Both the position numbers and the translations under genes were made by a program. From Vallitalea sp. (GTDB lineage Bacteria > Bacillota > Clostridia > Lachnospirales > Vallitaleaceae), in the NCBI GenBank assembly GCA_025210235.1, contig JAOASG010000042.1, forward strand, positions 62,001 to 126,000: DNA of 64,000 nucleotides, in the 5' to 3' direction. Below are positions 43,241-52,735 of this stretch, in pieces. Each line of letters opens with the position of its first letter. The first letter of the stretch is position 1. The notes beneath the pieces were generated by a model. It made no database searches. It was not told the origin of the DNA and saw nothing but the letters and a program-made list of their open reading frames with translations.

Positions 43241-44436
43241 GATTTTTTTTGATTATCAATTTGCTGATATAAAGGAATACTAGTTTTTTTTCTAGTCATT
43301 TCAACAAGCCCAAGTTTTGTTATTCCCATTACAAAAACTTTATTTCTATCTTTTCTTACATAATATGTAAGTTCTTTAAGTAGTTCATTAATATGTTCTT
43401 TATCTTTCATATCAATAAAATCAACAATAATAATCCCTGCTAAATTTCTTAAACGAATTTGATGAGCAATTTCTTTTGCAGCCTCAATATTTGTCTTAAA
43501 TATAGTATCCTCTAAATTTTTTTTGCCTGTAAACTTAGCTGTATTAACATCTATAGAAACTAAGGCCTCTGTAGGCTGAATTACTAAACTACCACCAGAT
43601 TTTAACCAGACTTTTTCATTTAGAGCTTTTTTTATTTTTGACTCTAGTCCAAATAAATTAAATAATGAAAGATTCTTATCAGTGTATAATTTAATTTTTC
43701 GAATAAGATCTGGATTTGTATTTTGAATATATCCTAGGACTTGCTCATATATCTCTTTATCATCAATAATATATTCTTCAATGTTAGAATCATACATATC
43801 TCTTACAAATTTTAGAACAGAACTAATACCTTTATATATTTCGGTATAACACATTCTATACTCTGCAACATTCATTAAGTTCATATACATTGACTTAAGG
43901 TGTTCCACCTCATTATGAATAAGAGATTCATTTATTTTGTAGGCATTTGTTCTTACGATAAAACCATAAGAATCAGTAACATACTTTTCCATTATATTTT
44001 TTAAACGTTCTTTTTCATAATTATCATTGATTTTACTTGATAAACCTACAAAATTTTTCCCTGTTGTAAGTACAACATAACGACCTGTAAGAGATATATA
44101 AGGTGATACAACGCATCCTTTTGTACCATGAGCTTCTTTTATTACTTGAACTATTATTTCATCACCATTGCAAAGCTTATCCTTATTATTACTTTTGGTA
44201 TAATGTATATCTGATACGGTGTCAAGAGACATATAAGCATTTTTATCAAGCCCTATATTAATAAATGCTGCATTCATACTTTTTATTACATTGACTACTT
44301 TTCCAATATAGATTCTACCAATTAGTTCATTACTATTATCCTTACTTATACCAAGTTCAATAAGTCTTTTTTTATTATCTACCAAGGCACTATACACCTT
44401 GTTGTTGTCTTTAGCTATAACCAATTTATAAGACAT
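43237..44436 (-). CDS. rng: Ribonuclease E/G family endoribonuclease (short form)
   Basis: This 399-residue RNase G-type protein has an S1-like RNA-binding region near the N-terminus (IGRIYIGKVVNVIKSMNAAFINIG, residues about 39-62). The catalytic Asp pair lies in VSIDVNTAKFTGKKN and IIVDFIDMKD. It cuts single-stranded RNA in rRNA and mRNA processing. It stops soon after EMTRKKTSIPLYQQ, just where longer relatives continue into the C-P-x-C zinc-link used for tetramer assembly, so that part is missing. This is either a lineage-specific short form or a C-terminal loss. It follows the TIGR03936 gene in the same direction. Confidence 0.9.
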   Translation of the reverse strand: MSYKLVIAKDNNKVYSALVDNKKRLIELGISKDNSNELIGRIYIGKVVNVIKSMNAAFINIGLDKNAYMSLDTVSDIHYTKSNNKDKLCNGDEIIVQVIKEAHGTKGCVVSPYISLTGRYVVLTTGKNFVGLSSKINDNYEKERLKNIMEKYVTDSYGFIVRTNAYKINESLIHNEVEHLKSMYMNLMNVAEYRMCYTEIYKGISSVLKFVRDMYDSNIEEYIIDDKEIYEQVLGYIQNTNPDLIRKIKLYTDKNLSLFNLFGLESKIKKALNEKVWLKSGGSLVIQPTEALVSIDVNTAKFTGKKNLEDTIFKTNIEAAKEIAHQIRLRNLAGIIIVDFIDMKDKEHINELLKELTYYVRKDRNKVFVMGITKLGLVEMTRKKTSIPLYQQIDNQKKS

Positions 44437-44496
44437 TTTTCAACACTCCTAAACTACGTTAATTGTATTACTTTTTAAAAAGCAATTTAATTATAA

Positions 44497-45165
44497 TTAC
44501 TTATCTAATGGAATAAATTCATTATCACTCATATAATATATCTCATCTCTATGGATTTTGAAATCAAATTTATTATATAAAATACTATTTGTATTACAAA
44601 GACATTCCAAGACAACTGATGGCTTAACATTCATTTTACTACCTGTTGCGATAAGTAATATAAGTGTATTATTATTGAGTTTAGTAATATTAAATATACC
44701 AGGTTTAATATCAATTTCTTTCCAAACATTTTTCTTGTTTTTCTTTTTAATAATAATAGTATCCTGTAACATCAATTCATTAATCATTTCATCTGTAAAT
44801 TCAATATTTTGTGATGTTATTTTATATTTTGCAGCATCGATTAGTGCCATAGCACTTTTTGCTTTCTCTGGTAATACCGTCATATCAATAATTTTCAAAC
44901 CCTCTGGCATATGCTTATTAATAATATCAATTTGTTTATTAATAATAATATCTTCTGTAGTCTTTACATCAATATATTCAGCAGAACTTGTAATTCCTAC
45001 AGATAAAGGTGCACCTATTGACATAATTTGGTGAGGATTGAAACCTTCTGAAAAAGCAATAGGAAATTCAGATCTTTTAAAGATTCTTTGTAAATTTCTT
45101 AATAAATCTAAGTGTCCAATAAATTTCATAGTACCTTTTTTTTCAAATTTCATTCTAATGTTCAT
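44497..45165 (-). CDS. TIGR03936/DUF2344 family radical SAM-associated protein
   Basis: This 222-residue protein matches the DUF2344 family, which in many Firmicutes follows a B12-binding radical SAM gene. Motifs are KFEKKGTMKFIGHLDLLR at the N-terminus and FSEGFNPHQIMSIGAPLSVGITS (residues about 39-61). The role is unknown; tRNA or ribosome-related modification has been suspected from its neighbours. GGAGGAATTTGTC precedes the ATG at 45165. It overlaps the upstream radical SAM gene by 11 bp, so both are translationally coupled. Confidence 0.9.
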   Translation of the reverse strand: MNIRMKFEKKGTMKFIGHLDLLRNLQRIFKRSEFPIAFSEGFNPHQIMSIGAPLSVGITSSAEYIDVKTTEDIIINKQIDIINKHMPEGLKIIDMTVLPEKAKSAMALIDAAKYKITSQNIEFTDEMINELMLQDTIIIKKKNKKNVWKEIDIKPGIFNITKLNNNTLILLIATGSKMNVKPSVVLECLCNTNSILYNKFDFKIHRDEIYYMSDNEFIPLDK

Positions 45166-47008
45166 GACAAATTCCTCCACCAAATCTATTTGCACCACAA
45201 TTCATACAAGAATCAATACAGTTAGGACTTACTTTTCCTTCTTTTGAACGCAAGTGTTCTTTATATAAAAATTCTTTTGTAACTCCAATATCTATAAAAT
45301 CCCAAGGTAATATTTCTTCAAAACTTCGTACTCTAGAAGCATAAAATAATGGATCTATGTCATTTTCTACAAAAGCCTTTTCCCAATTACTAAATTTAAA
45401 GAATTCAGACCAAGCATCAAATGTTGCACCATTTTTCCACGCACTATGAATAACTTTAGCAATTCTTCTATCACCTCTTGCCATAACTCCCTCTAACATA
45501 CTAGTCTCTGCATCATGACAATTATATTTAATACTTTTCTTATTAATCTTTTTATTTAAAAAAGATTGTTTTTCCATAAAAGTTTCATAAGTATCTTGGG
45601 CATCCCATTGAAAAGGAGTGAAAGCTTTTGGTACAAAAAATGAAGTACTCACTACTATTTGTGGTTTTCTTTTCCTTACTTCTTTTGGTAACTTATAATA
45701 TTCCTCGACAATATCTTGTCCAAGTTTTGCTATAGCTTCAATATCCTCATATGTCTCTGTTGGAAGACCTAACATGAAATATAATTTTACCCTTGTCCAA
45801 CCACCTTGAAATGCTTGTGAAGAACCTGATAATATGTTTTCTTCTGTAATTCCTTTATTAATAACATCTCTAAGTCTTTGAGAACCTGCTTCTGGAGCAA
45901 ATGTAATACTACTTTTTCTCATTTCTTGTACTTTACTCATAATTTCTAAAGAAAATTTATCAATTCTAAGGGAAGGTAGTGATAAATTAACATGCTTATC
46001 ATTACCAAATTCATCAATTAAATAATTAGTTAACTCTTCTAATCTAGTATAATCACTTGAGCTTAAAGAAATAAGAGATATTTCATCATGTCCTGTATTT
46101 TTAATTAATTCAGTTGCTTGTTTTTTTAGTACTTCAACATTTTTTTCTCTAACAGGGCGATAAATCATACCTGCTTGACAAAAACGGCATCCTCTTGAAC
46201 AACCTCTAAATAGTTCAAGAACAACTCTATCGTGAACAGTCTGAATTAAGGGTACTAAAGGTTTATCTGGGTAAATTGAGTCTGTTAAATCCATTACTAC
46301 TTGTTTTTCAATTTTTTCTTTAGCGTTTTTATGCTTTGGTGTAAATGCTTTAATCTCACCATTTTCTTTATACGATACATCATAAAATTTTGGTACATAA
46401 ATTCCTTCAACATCAAGAAGTTTAATTAAAAATTCTTCCTTACTTCCTCCGTTATTCTTATGAACTTTATATAAATCAAGTATTTGGGGCAGTTTAACTT
46501 CCCCTTCTCCAATATAGAAGAAATCAATAAATTCAGCAATAGGTTCAGGATTATACGTACATGGACCTCCAGCACATACAATTGGGTCACTTTCTAATCT
46601 ATCCTTACTATATACAGACATACCTGCCAAATCTAAAACATTTAATATATTGGTATAACTCATTTCATATTGAATAGTAAATCCTAAAAAATCAAAATCC
46701 ATAACATCATCTTGAGATTCTAATGCAAATAAAGGGATATTTCTATCTCTCATTAGCTTTTCTAGGTCATTCCATGGTGAAAATACTCGTTCACAAAAAG
46801 TTTCTTCTCTTTTATTTAATAAATTATATAAAACAGCTAGTCCAACATGAGACATACCTATTTCATAAACATCTGGAAAACATAGAGCAAAACGAATATC
46901 AATTTCATCGATATCTTTCTTAATTACATTAATTTCATTTCCTAGATATCTTGCAGGTTTTTCAACACTAAGTAAAATCTCATCTGATAACTTTAGTTTT
47001 TTTGTCAT
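45155..47008 (-). CDS. TIGR03960 family B12-binding-type radical SAM protein
   Basis: This 617-residue protein has a B12-binding-like N-terminal region (IRFALCFPDVYEIGMSHVGLAVLYNLLN, residues about 35-62). The radical SAM core is marked by RGCSRGCRFCQAG (CxxxCxxC) near residue 270 and GLPTETYEDIEAI. The C-terminus ends with further cysteines (CIDSCMNCGANRFGGGICHEH) that may bind a second cluster. The substrate is not established. Coupling with the DUF2344 gene and then RNase G and L21 is a conserved clostridial order. A weak site precedes the ATG. Confidence 0.92.
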   Translation of the reverse strand: MTKKLKLSDEILLSVEKPARYLGNEINVIKKDIDEIDIRFALCFPDVYEIGMSHVGLAVLYNLLNKREETFCERVFSPWNDLEKLMRDRNIPLFALESQDDVMDFDFLGFTIQYEMSYTNILNVLDLAGMSVYSKDRLESDPIVCAGGPCTYNPEPIAEFIDFFYIGEGEVKLPQILDLYKVHKNNGGSKEEFLIKLLDVEGIYVPKFYDVSYKENGEIKAFTPKHKNAKEKIEKQVVMDLTDSIYPDKPLVPLIQTVHDRVVLELFRGCSRGCRFCQAGMIYRPVREKNVEVLKKQATELIKNTGHDEISLISLSSSDYTRLEELTNYLIDEFGNDKHVNLSLPSLRIDKFSLEIMSKVQEMRKSSITFAPEAGSQRLRDVINKGITEENILSGSSQAFQGGWTRVKLYFMLGLPTETYEDIEAIAKLGQDIVEEYYKLPKEVRKRKPQIVVSTSFFVPKAFTPFQWDAQDTYETFMEKQSFLNKKINKKSIKYNCHDAETSMLEGVMARGDRRIAKVIHSAWKNGATFDAWSEFFKFSNWEKAFVENDIDPLFYASRVRSFEEILPWDFIDIGVTKEFLYKEHLRSKEGKVSPNCIDSCMNCGANRFGGGICHEH

Positions 47009-47156
47009 TTAATGTTAACTCCTTTAAATATATTTAACTTATATAATAATATAATATAATTGAATAGATAACAACTAAAATTAGATAAAAAAATAGGTAC
47101 TATAAGTTAGTTATTAATTATTACTTATAATACCCCTTTATTATTATTTAAAATAA

Positions 47157-47450
47157 TTAATTATCTGCTGACTTGATGTGTAAAAAATTAGCTGTATCAT
47201 TACCTATTTTAAATGCCTTATTAGACAATTCATTAAAATCTTCATTATAATAGAGAACTTCATAAATCTTATCAACACCAAAATTACCAATTTTAACTTC
47301 ATATTTCTTAAGATAGAGTATAGATAAAAGTATTACAAAAGAAATGAAGATTTTTATTGTAAAGCCACTTGTTGTAGGTTCTTCTTGATATCTTTTATTT
47401 CTTTTATTATATTTCCTTCTATTTGTATTTCTTGTTGTTCTATTATTCAT
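47157..47450 (-). CDS. Small single-pass membrane protein, possibly a truncated M23-type protein
   Basis: This 97-residue protein has a very basic N-terminus (NNRTTRNTNRRKYNKRNKRY), one hydrophobic helix (FTIKIFISFVILLSILYL, residues about 30-47) and a short extracellular tail. In some Clostridia the gene before the TIGR03960 gene encodes an M23 metallopeptidase or SpoIVFA-like protein with a similar basic start. This could therefore be the N-terminal remnant of one, but no peptidase motif follows in the 150 bp to the next gene. GGGGATTG precedes the ATG weakly. Function unknown. Confidence 0.65.
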   Translation of the reverse strand: MNNRTTRNTNRRKYNKRNKRYQEEPTTSGFTIKIFISFVILLSILYLKKYEVKIGNFGVDKIYEVLYYNEDFNELSNKAFKIGNDTANFLHIKSADN

Positions 47451-47480
47451 AATTATTCAATCCCCTCAACTTGGAACATA

Positions 47481-49322
47481 CTATAAATCTATCTTAATTT
47501 TATAATTTTCAAGCCAATAGTTTAATTGTATTAAATATGCAATGAACTGAGGTTCCTTCATAAGTTGACCAAACCAAGGCACAGTAAAAACATTCTTTTT
47601 ATTATTAACTAAATTATAAACATTTTCTGAGTTTATTAAAGGATGTATAGGACTATTATTGTTAGCTAGAATATCTTTTAATATATCTTTTACTAAACTT
47701 GTATATTTAGGATTATATGTTTTAGGATAAGGTGATTTTTTTCTATATACAACATCTTGTGGTAATTTGGAAACCAATGCTTTTCGAAGTAAACCTTTTT
47801 CAATATTATCATGATTTTTTATTTGCCATGGTATATTCCATGTATATTCAACAATTCTATGATCTGCATAAGGTACTCTAACTTCTAAACTCTCGTACAT
47901 GCTCATTCTATCTTTACGTGTTAATAACGTCAACATAAACCATTTTAAGTTAATATATGTAAGTTTTTTTATTCTCTTTTCAAACGACGTTTCATTTTCT
48001 AAGAAGTCAATTTCATTTATTGTTTCATTATATTTACTATTTGCAAATTCCTGTAATTTTAATCTACATATATCATTTGACAAAAAAGATTTTCTTTCAT
48101 TAATATGCCTGTTCCAAGGAAATCCATTATAATAAATATCATCATTCTTTCTATACCAAGGGTATCCACCAAATATTTCATCTGCACATTCTCCAGACAA
48201 TGCTACTGTATGACTTTTTTTAACATTTTTACAAAACAACATTAAAGAAGAATCAATATCTGCCATGCCAGGTAAATCATAAGCTTTAACAGAATCTTGT
48301 AATGCTTCAACTAAATCGTCTATATCTATAGTACATTTAATATGATTTGAATTGATATATGAACTAACTTTTTCTACCCATATGTTATCATTACTTGGTT
48401 GAAAATCATTAGCTTTAAAATACTTATTATTATCTTCATAGTCTATTGAATATGTTGTAAGTTTTTTGGATGATGTTTTAAAATATTCAGAAGCTATAGA
48501 TGAAATTCCACTCGAGTCAAGTCCACCTGATAGAAAAGTACAAATTGGGACATCTGAAACTAATTGTCTCTTGATAGCATCTTCTACTAAAAAAGCAGTG
48601 TGTTCAAATGTGGTTTTTTCATCTTCATTATGATAATTAGTTATTGGTTTCCAATAAATATTATGCAAAATTTTAGTTGGAGTTAATATTATATATTCAC
48701 TTGGCTTTAATTCATATATATTCTTAAACACACCACTTCCAAGAACTCTACTTGGACCAAGGCTAAATAATTCTAGAAGCCCGTTTTCATCAACTATTGG
48801 TTCTAAATCAGGAAATGCAAGTAGTGCTTTTATTTCTGAGCCAAATATAAATGAACCATTAATATTTGCATAGAATAAAGGTTTAACTCCTAGTCTATCT
48901 CTTGCAAGAAATAAAGTTTTTGATTTTTCTTCCCATATTCCAAATGCAAATATTCCGTTAAGATGTTTTGTACAATCTTCTCCCCATTCAATATATGATA
49001 GCAAAACTACTTCTGTATCACAATTGGTCTCGAAATGATAACCTTTTTGAATTAGATTTTTTCTTACTTCATCAGTATTATATATTTCCCCATTATAGAC
49101 AATGGTATACTCAAAGCCACCCCTTTTTTTAGTCATTGGTTGTTTACCACCCTCAGGGTCAATAACTACTAATCTCCTGTGTCCTAATAATACATTAGGC
49201 ATATAGTAATACCCATATTCATCAGGACCTCTATGAATTAAAGTATTAGTCATATTATGTATTATTTCTTTATGGTCACTTATGTTTTTACTATAATTAA
49301 CCCAACCAGCAATACCACACAT
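47481..49322 (-). CDS. asnB: Glutamine-hydrolysing asparagine synthetase
   Basis: This 613-residue enzyme has an N-terminal glutaminase domain with nucleophile Cys2 (MCGIAGWVNY), RGPDEYGYYY and YNGEIYN. The C-terminal synthetase domain carries the PP-loop LSGGLDSSGI and the AL-SGECADE segment. It amidates aspartate using ammonia from glutamine and ATP. The length is normal for AsnB. A GGAGATG site precedes the ATG. It is not in an obvious operon; the neighbouring small membrane protein gene starts 31 bp downstream. Confidence 0.95.
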   Translation of the reverse strand: MCGIAGWVNYSKNISDHKEIIHNMTNTLIHRGPDEYGYYYMPNVLLGHRRLVVIDPEGGKQPMTKKRGGFEYTIVYNGEIYNTDEVRKNLIQKGYHFETNCDTEVVLLSYIEWGEDCTKHLNGIFAFGIWEEKSKTLFLARDRLGVKPLFYANINGSFIFGSEIKALLAFPDLEPIVDENGLLELFSLGPSRVLGSGVFKNIYELKPSEYIILTPTKILHNIYWKPITNYHNEDEKTTFEHTAFLVEDAIKRQLVSDVPICTFLSGGLDSSGISSIASEYFKTSSKKLTTYSIDYEDNNKYFKANDFQPSNDNIWVEKVSSYINSNHIKCTIDIDDLVEALQDSVKAYDLPGMADIDSSLMLFCKNVKKSHTVALSGECADEIFGGYPWYRKNDDIYYNGFPWNRHINERKSFLSNDICRLKLQEFANSKYNETINEIDFLENETSFEKRIKKLTYINLKWFMLTLLTRKDRMSMYESLEVRVPYADHRIVEYTWNIPWQIKNHDNIEKGLLRKALVSKLPQDVVYRKKSPYPKTYNPKYTSLVKDILKDILANNNSPIHPLINSENVYNLVNNKKNVFTVPWFGQLMKEPQFIAYLIQLNYWLENYKIKIDL

Positions 49323-49707
49323 TAATTATCATCTCCTACAATAAATAGCAATCTTAATAGTTTTAACTTGTATTATGTTCTATCCTATTTATATGCAAGA
49401 GTATATTTTTTATAACTCATTGCAGTCAAACATTTAATATTCTTAAATTGAGCGCACCAAAAAAGCCAAGAAAAGCTAGTAAACGGCATTCCTTATCAAC
49501 AATAGACTGTACAATTATAAATTATTGAAATAGAATACAACTTTCTATTAGCAAACGTGAACAATATAACTATCATCCTTTAATTCGTATTTCTCTCTGC
49601 TAATATATAATTAAAACACTTGAATCAAAACATAAGTTATGATAGGATTAATAGAATGAATTGATAAAATAATATTAATAGTTTAACGGAATACTAGGAG
49701 GTTAATT
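49323..49707 (+). other. 385-bp gap between divergent asnB and tyrS
   Basis: I looked for a T-box leader, which often precedes tyrS in Firmicutes, and saw neither the AGGGTGGNACCGCG element nor a terminator. Apart from the tyrS ribosome site CTAGGAGG and general AT-rich sequence there is nothing I can name. Confidence 0.6.
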
Positions 49708-50940
49708 ATGAATGCTTTTGATGTATTAATGGAAAGAGGATTTATTCAACAAACAACCCATGAAAAAGAAATAAAAGAATTACTAGAAAATGAAAAAGTC
49801 ACATTTTATATAGGATTCGATCCAACAGCTGATAGTTTAACAGTCGGACATTTTTTACCTGTTATGGCAATGGCACATATGCAAAGAGCCGGCCATAGAC
49901 CAATTATATTAATTGGTGGGGGAACTACAATGATTGGTGACCCAACTGGTAAATCTGATATGCGTAGAATGATGACAAGAGAACAAATAAATAATAATGC
50001 CAATAGATTCAAAGAACAATTATCTAAATTTATTGATTTTGATGATGATAAAGCAATTATGGTAAATAATGCGGATTGGTTACTTGATCTTAATTATATT
50101 AATTTTTTAAGAGATATCGGTGTACATTTTTCTGTAAATAGAATGTTAACAGCCGAATGTTATAAATCTAGAATGGAAAAAGGACTTACATTTTTAGAAT
50201 TTAACTATATGCTCATGCAATCTTACGACTTTTTAGCACTAAATAAAGAATACAATTGTTGCCTACAACTTGGTGGTAATGATCAATGGTCTAATATTAT
50301 TGGTGGAGTTGACTTAATTAGACGTAAAGAACAAAAACCTGCATTTGGTATGACATTTAAACTTCTTACTACTAGCGAAGGTAAAAAAATGGGTAAAACC
50401 GAAAAAGGTGCAGTATGGTTAGATCCAGAAAAAACATCACCATATGAGTTTTATCAATACTGGAGAAATGTTGAAGATGCAAAAGTTGAAGAATGCCTTG
50501 GTCTTCTAACATTTTTACCTATGGATGAAGTTAAACGTCTTGGTTCTTTAAAAGATGCTGAAATTAATAAAGCAAAAGAAGTACTTGCATTTGAAATCAC
50601 AAAAATAGTTCATGGAGAAGTTGTAGCAAAAGAAGCTATGGCAGCTGCAAAAGCTCTATTTACTGGTACAAATAAAAGTGGTTCTATACCAACTACTGAA
50701 GTATCAAAAAGTGATTTTGAAGGAGATGGAATGGATATAATATCAGCTCTACAAAAAGCAAAACTTGTCCCTACTCGTTCAGAAGGACGTCGTATGGTAC
50801 AACAAGGTGGAGTAAGAGTAAATGATATTAAAGTTGAAGGCATCGATAGAATGGTCACAATAAATGATTTTAAAGAAGACGGCACATTACTTATTAAAAA
50901 AGGTAAAAAAGGCTTCCATCAATTTAAATTAGTAGATTAA
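49708..50940 (+). CDS. tyrS: Tyrosyl-tRNA synthetase
   Basis: This 410-residue class I synthetase has the HIGH-like motif in [14 protein letters not shown] (residues about 38-51) and [11 protein letters not shown] in the tyrosine pocket. The KMSKS-like signature is KKMGKTEKG near residue 230. A C-terminal S4 RNA-binding domain follows ([19 protein letters not shown]). It charges tRNA-Tyr. AGGAGG precedes the ATG. It is monocistronic with a strong terminator downstream and no T-box upstream, so ordinary constitutive expression is likely. Confidence 0.97.
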   Translation: MNAFDVLMERGFIQQTTHEKEIKELLENEKVTFYIGFDPTADSLTVGHFLPVMAMAHMQRAGHRPIILIGGGTTMIGDPTGKSDMRRMMTREQINNNANRFKEQLSKFIDFDDDKAIMVNNADWLLDLNYINFLRDIGVHFSVNRMLTAECYKSRMEKGLTFLEFNYMLMQSYDFLALNKEYNCCLQLGGNDQWSNIIGGVDLIRRKEQKPAFGMTFKLLTTSEGKKMGKTEKGAVWLDPEKTSPYEFYQYWRNVEDAKVEECLGLLTFLPMDEVKRLGSLKDAEINKAKEVLAFEITKIVHGEVVAKEAMAAAKALFTGTNKSGSIPTTEVSKSDFEGDGMDIISALQKAKLVPTRSEGRRMVQQGGVRVNDIKVEGIDRMVTINDFKEDGTLLIKKGKKGFHQFKLVD

Positions 50941-50962
50941 ACTTTACTATAAATTAAAAATT

Positions 50963-51008
50963 AAAAGGGTTATTTTACTTTAAGTAATAAGTGAAATAAC
51001 CCTTTTGT
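50963..51008 (+). terminator. Intrinsic terminator after tyrS
   Basis: AAAAGGGTTATTT (50963-50975) pairs with AAATAACCCTTTT (50994-51006), with ACTT/AAGT continuing the stem inward. Confidence 0.85.
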
Positions 51009-51133
51009 ATTCCTCTATAATAATACGACATACATATTATATTTATTTAATCAAATTTGATTTTTAAGTAATTCGATTCTATTCTAGGAAACATTCTACA
51101 ATCATTAGCTAAGATATAAGATTGACGAGCCTA

Positions 51134-51243
51134 GCGTAGAGGGTATAGGGTAATATGGAGCAGCGAGCCACGGACGGCGAGCTCAGCTGTTTAAACACGG
51201 ACGTTTAATCTGCTGACGGAATATTACCCTATACCCTCTACGC
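51134..51243. repeat. GC-rich 110-bp hairpin element with perfect 23-bp arms
   Basis: The arms 51134-51156 (starting GCGTAGAGGGTATAGGG) and 51221-51243 are exact reverse complements over 23 bp. The 64-nt centre is far richer in G+C than the genome and contains the 8-mer CACGGACG twice (51169-51176 and 51196-51203). Small stems AGCAG/CTGCT and TTAAAC/GTTTAA are also present. It lies between convergent tyrS and pepD, after the tyrS terminator. No reading frame and no target repeat were seen. The composition suggests acquisition or selection for RNA structure. Confidence 0.7.
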
Positions 51244-51264
51244 GGAAACTTTTAAACAAAATAT

Positions 51265-52719
51265 TTATCGTATATTCTTTAACACATTTAATACAAATTC
51301 CCAAGTTCTTTTAGTAGAAGATATACTTAATCTTTCATCTGGCGTATGAACATCGTACATATTTGGGCCAAGAGATATCATATCAAGTCCTTCAATTTTT
51401 TTATCTAATACACCACATTCAAGTCCTGCATGTATAGCTTTAATTAATGGTTTCTTACCATACATATCTTCATAAGTCTTTATAAATATTTCTCTTAATT
51501 TTGACTCACTTCTATATTCCCATTCTGGATATTGTCCAGTAACAACAAAATTAGAATTTGTTTTCTTAGCAAATAGTTCTAATTGTTGTTGTATTAGTTC
51601 TTTTAAAGAGCCGACTGAACTTCTTACAGATATTGTAAACTTAATTGTTTCTTCTTTAGTAGCTACAACACCTAGATTAAGTGAACTTTCTACTAAATCT
51701 TCTATATCAAAACTCATTGTTTGAACTCCACTTGGTACATTTAATAATAAGAATAGAAGATTATCTAATGTATCTTTTGATATAACTCTATCCTTAGTTG
51801 ATTCTGTTTGTTTATCTACTACAATTGTAAGATTATGATCACTTGTTTTATATTCATTTTTAATAATTTTAGATGTATCCTCTATTATTTCCTCTAACTT
51901 ATTAATATCATTTTCAGCTACTATTAAGTTAGCATAAGCTTCACGAGGTATTGCATTATCTTTAGATCCACCAAATATTTCAACAACATGAATATCTACC
52001 TGTTTACTTAATTCGAATAATAAACGACCTAAAATTTTATTAGAATTTCCTCTATTTTGATGAATTTCACTTCCTGAGTGACCACCTTTTAACCCTTTAA
52101 CCATTATTTTAATTGGTATTCCATCTTTTTGTTCCCATTTAATAGGTAATTCAATATAAGTTTTTAATCCTCCAGCACAACTAACAAGAAATTCTCCTTC
52201 TTCTTCGCTATCTAGATTAATAAAATATTTACCATTAAAATTAGAAGGATCAACTCCTATAGCTCCATCCATACCTACTTCTTCATTTGTTGTTATGAAT
52301 ACTTCAAGTGGAGGATGTTCAATTATATTAGAATCAAGAATTGCTAGCATATATGCAACCGCAATTCCATTATCCCCACCAAGAGTAGTTCCATCAGCAC
52401 TAATAAAATCTCCATCTACAATTAGACTAATTGGATCTTTTAAAAAATCATGTTCTTTGTCAAGGTTTTTCTCACAAACCATATCCATATGTCCTTGAAG
52501 AATAACTGCTGGAGAATTTTCATACCCTTTTGTTGCATTCTTTTTAATAATAACGTTTAATTCTTTATCTTGAATTACTTCTAAATTTCTTTCTTTTGCA
52601 AATGATACTAAATAATCACTAATTTCCTTTTCATTTCCAGAACCTCTTGGTATATTACTAATTGCTTCAAAATACTCAAAAACCTTACAAGGTTCTAATT
52701 CCTTTAAAACTTTACTCAT
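51265..52719 (-). CDS. pepD: Beta-Ala-His dipeptidase (aminoacyl-histidine dipeptidase)
   Basis: This 484-residue M20 metallopeptidase has the zinc ligands in LQGHMDMVCEKN and LGGDNGIAVAY and the catalytic Glu in TTNEEVGMDGAIG. A later HAGLECGVL-type segment and a C-terminal THTPDERLS-like VHTPDERLS also match PepD. It cleaves carnosine-type and other dipeptides in the cytoplasm. A purine-rich GAAGGTGAAATA precedes the ATG. Stop 51265 lies 22 bp from the GC-rich hairpin at 51134-51243. The next upstream gene (UPF0210) ends 16 bp before it, so they may be one unit. Confidence 0.95.
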   Translation of the reverse strand: MSKVLKELEPCKVFEYFEAISNIPRGSGNEKEISDYLVSFAKERNLEVIQDKELNVIIKKNATKGYENSPAVILQGHMDMVCEKNLDKEHDFLKDPISLIVDGDFISADGTTLGGDNGIAVAYMLAILDSNIIEHPPLEVFITTNEEVGMDGAIGVDPSNFNGKYFINLDSEEEGEFLVSCAGGLKTYIELPIKWEQKDGIPIKIMVKGLKGGHSGSEIHQNRGNSNKILGRLLFELSKQVDIHVVEIFGGSKDNAIPREAYANLIVAENDINKLEEIIEDTSKIIKNEYKTSDHNLTIVVDKQTESTKDRVISKDTLDNLLFLLLNVPSGVQTMSFDIEDLVESSLNLGVVATKEETIKFTISVRSSVGSLKELIQQQLELFAKKTNSNFVVTGQYPEWEYRSESKLREIFIKTYEDMYGKKPLIKAIHAGLECGVLDKKIEGLDMISLGPNMYDVHTPDERLSISSTKRTWEFVLNVLKNIR

Positions 52720-52735
52720 TATTTCACCTTCCTAA

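Noticed and set aside
49323-49707. T-box riboswitch before tyrS
   Set aside because: Neither the T-box core sequence nor a leader terminator is present in the 385-bp gap.
51134-51243. Guanidine-II (mini-ykkC) riboswitch because of repeated ACGG
   Set aside because: The two ACGG sites are not in the loops of two equal small hairpins, no downstream guanidine gene exists, and the long 23-bp outer arms are foreign to that class.
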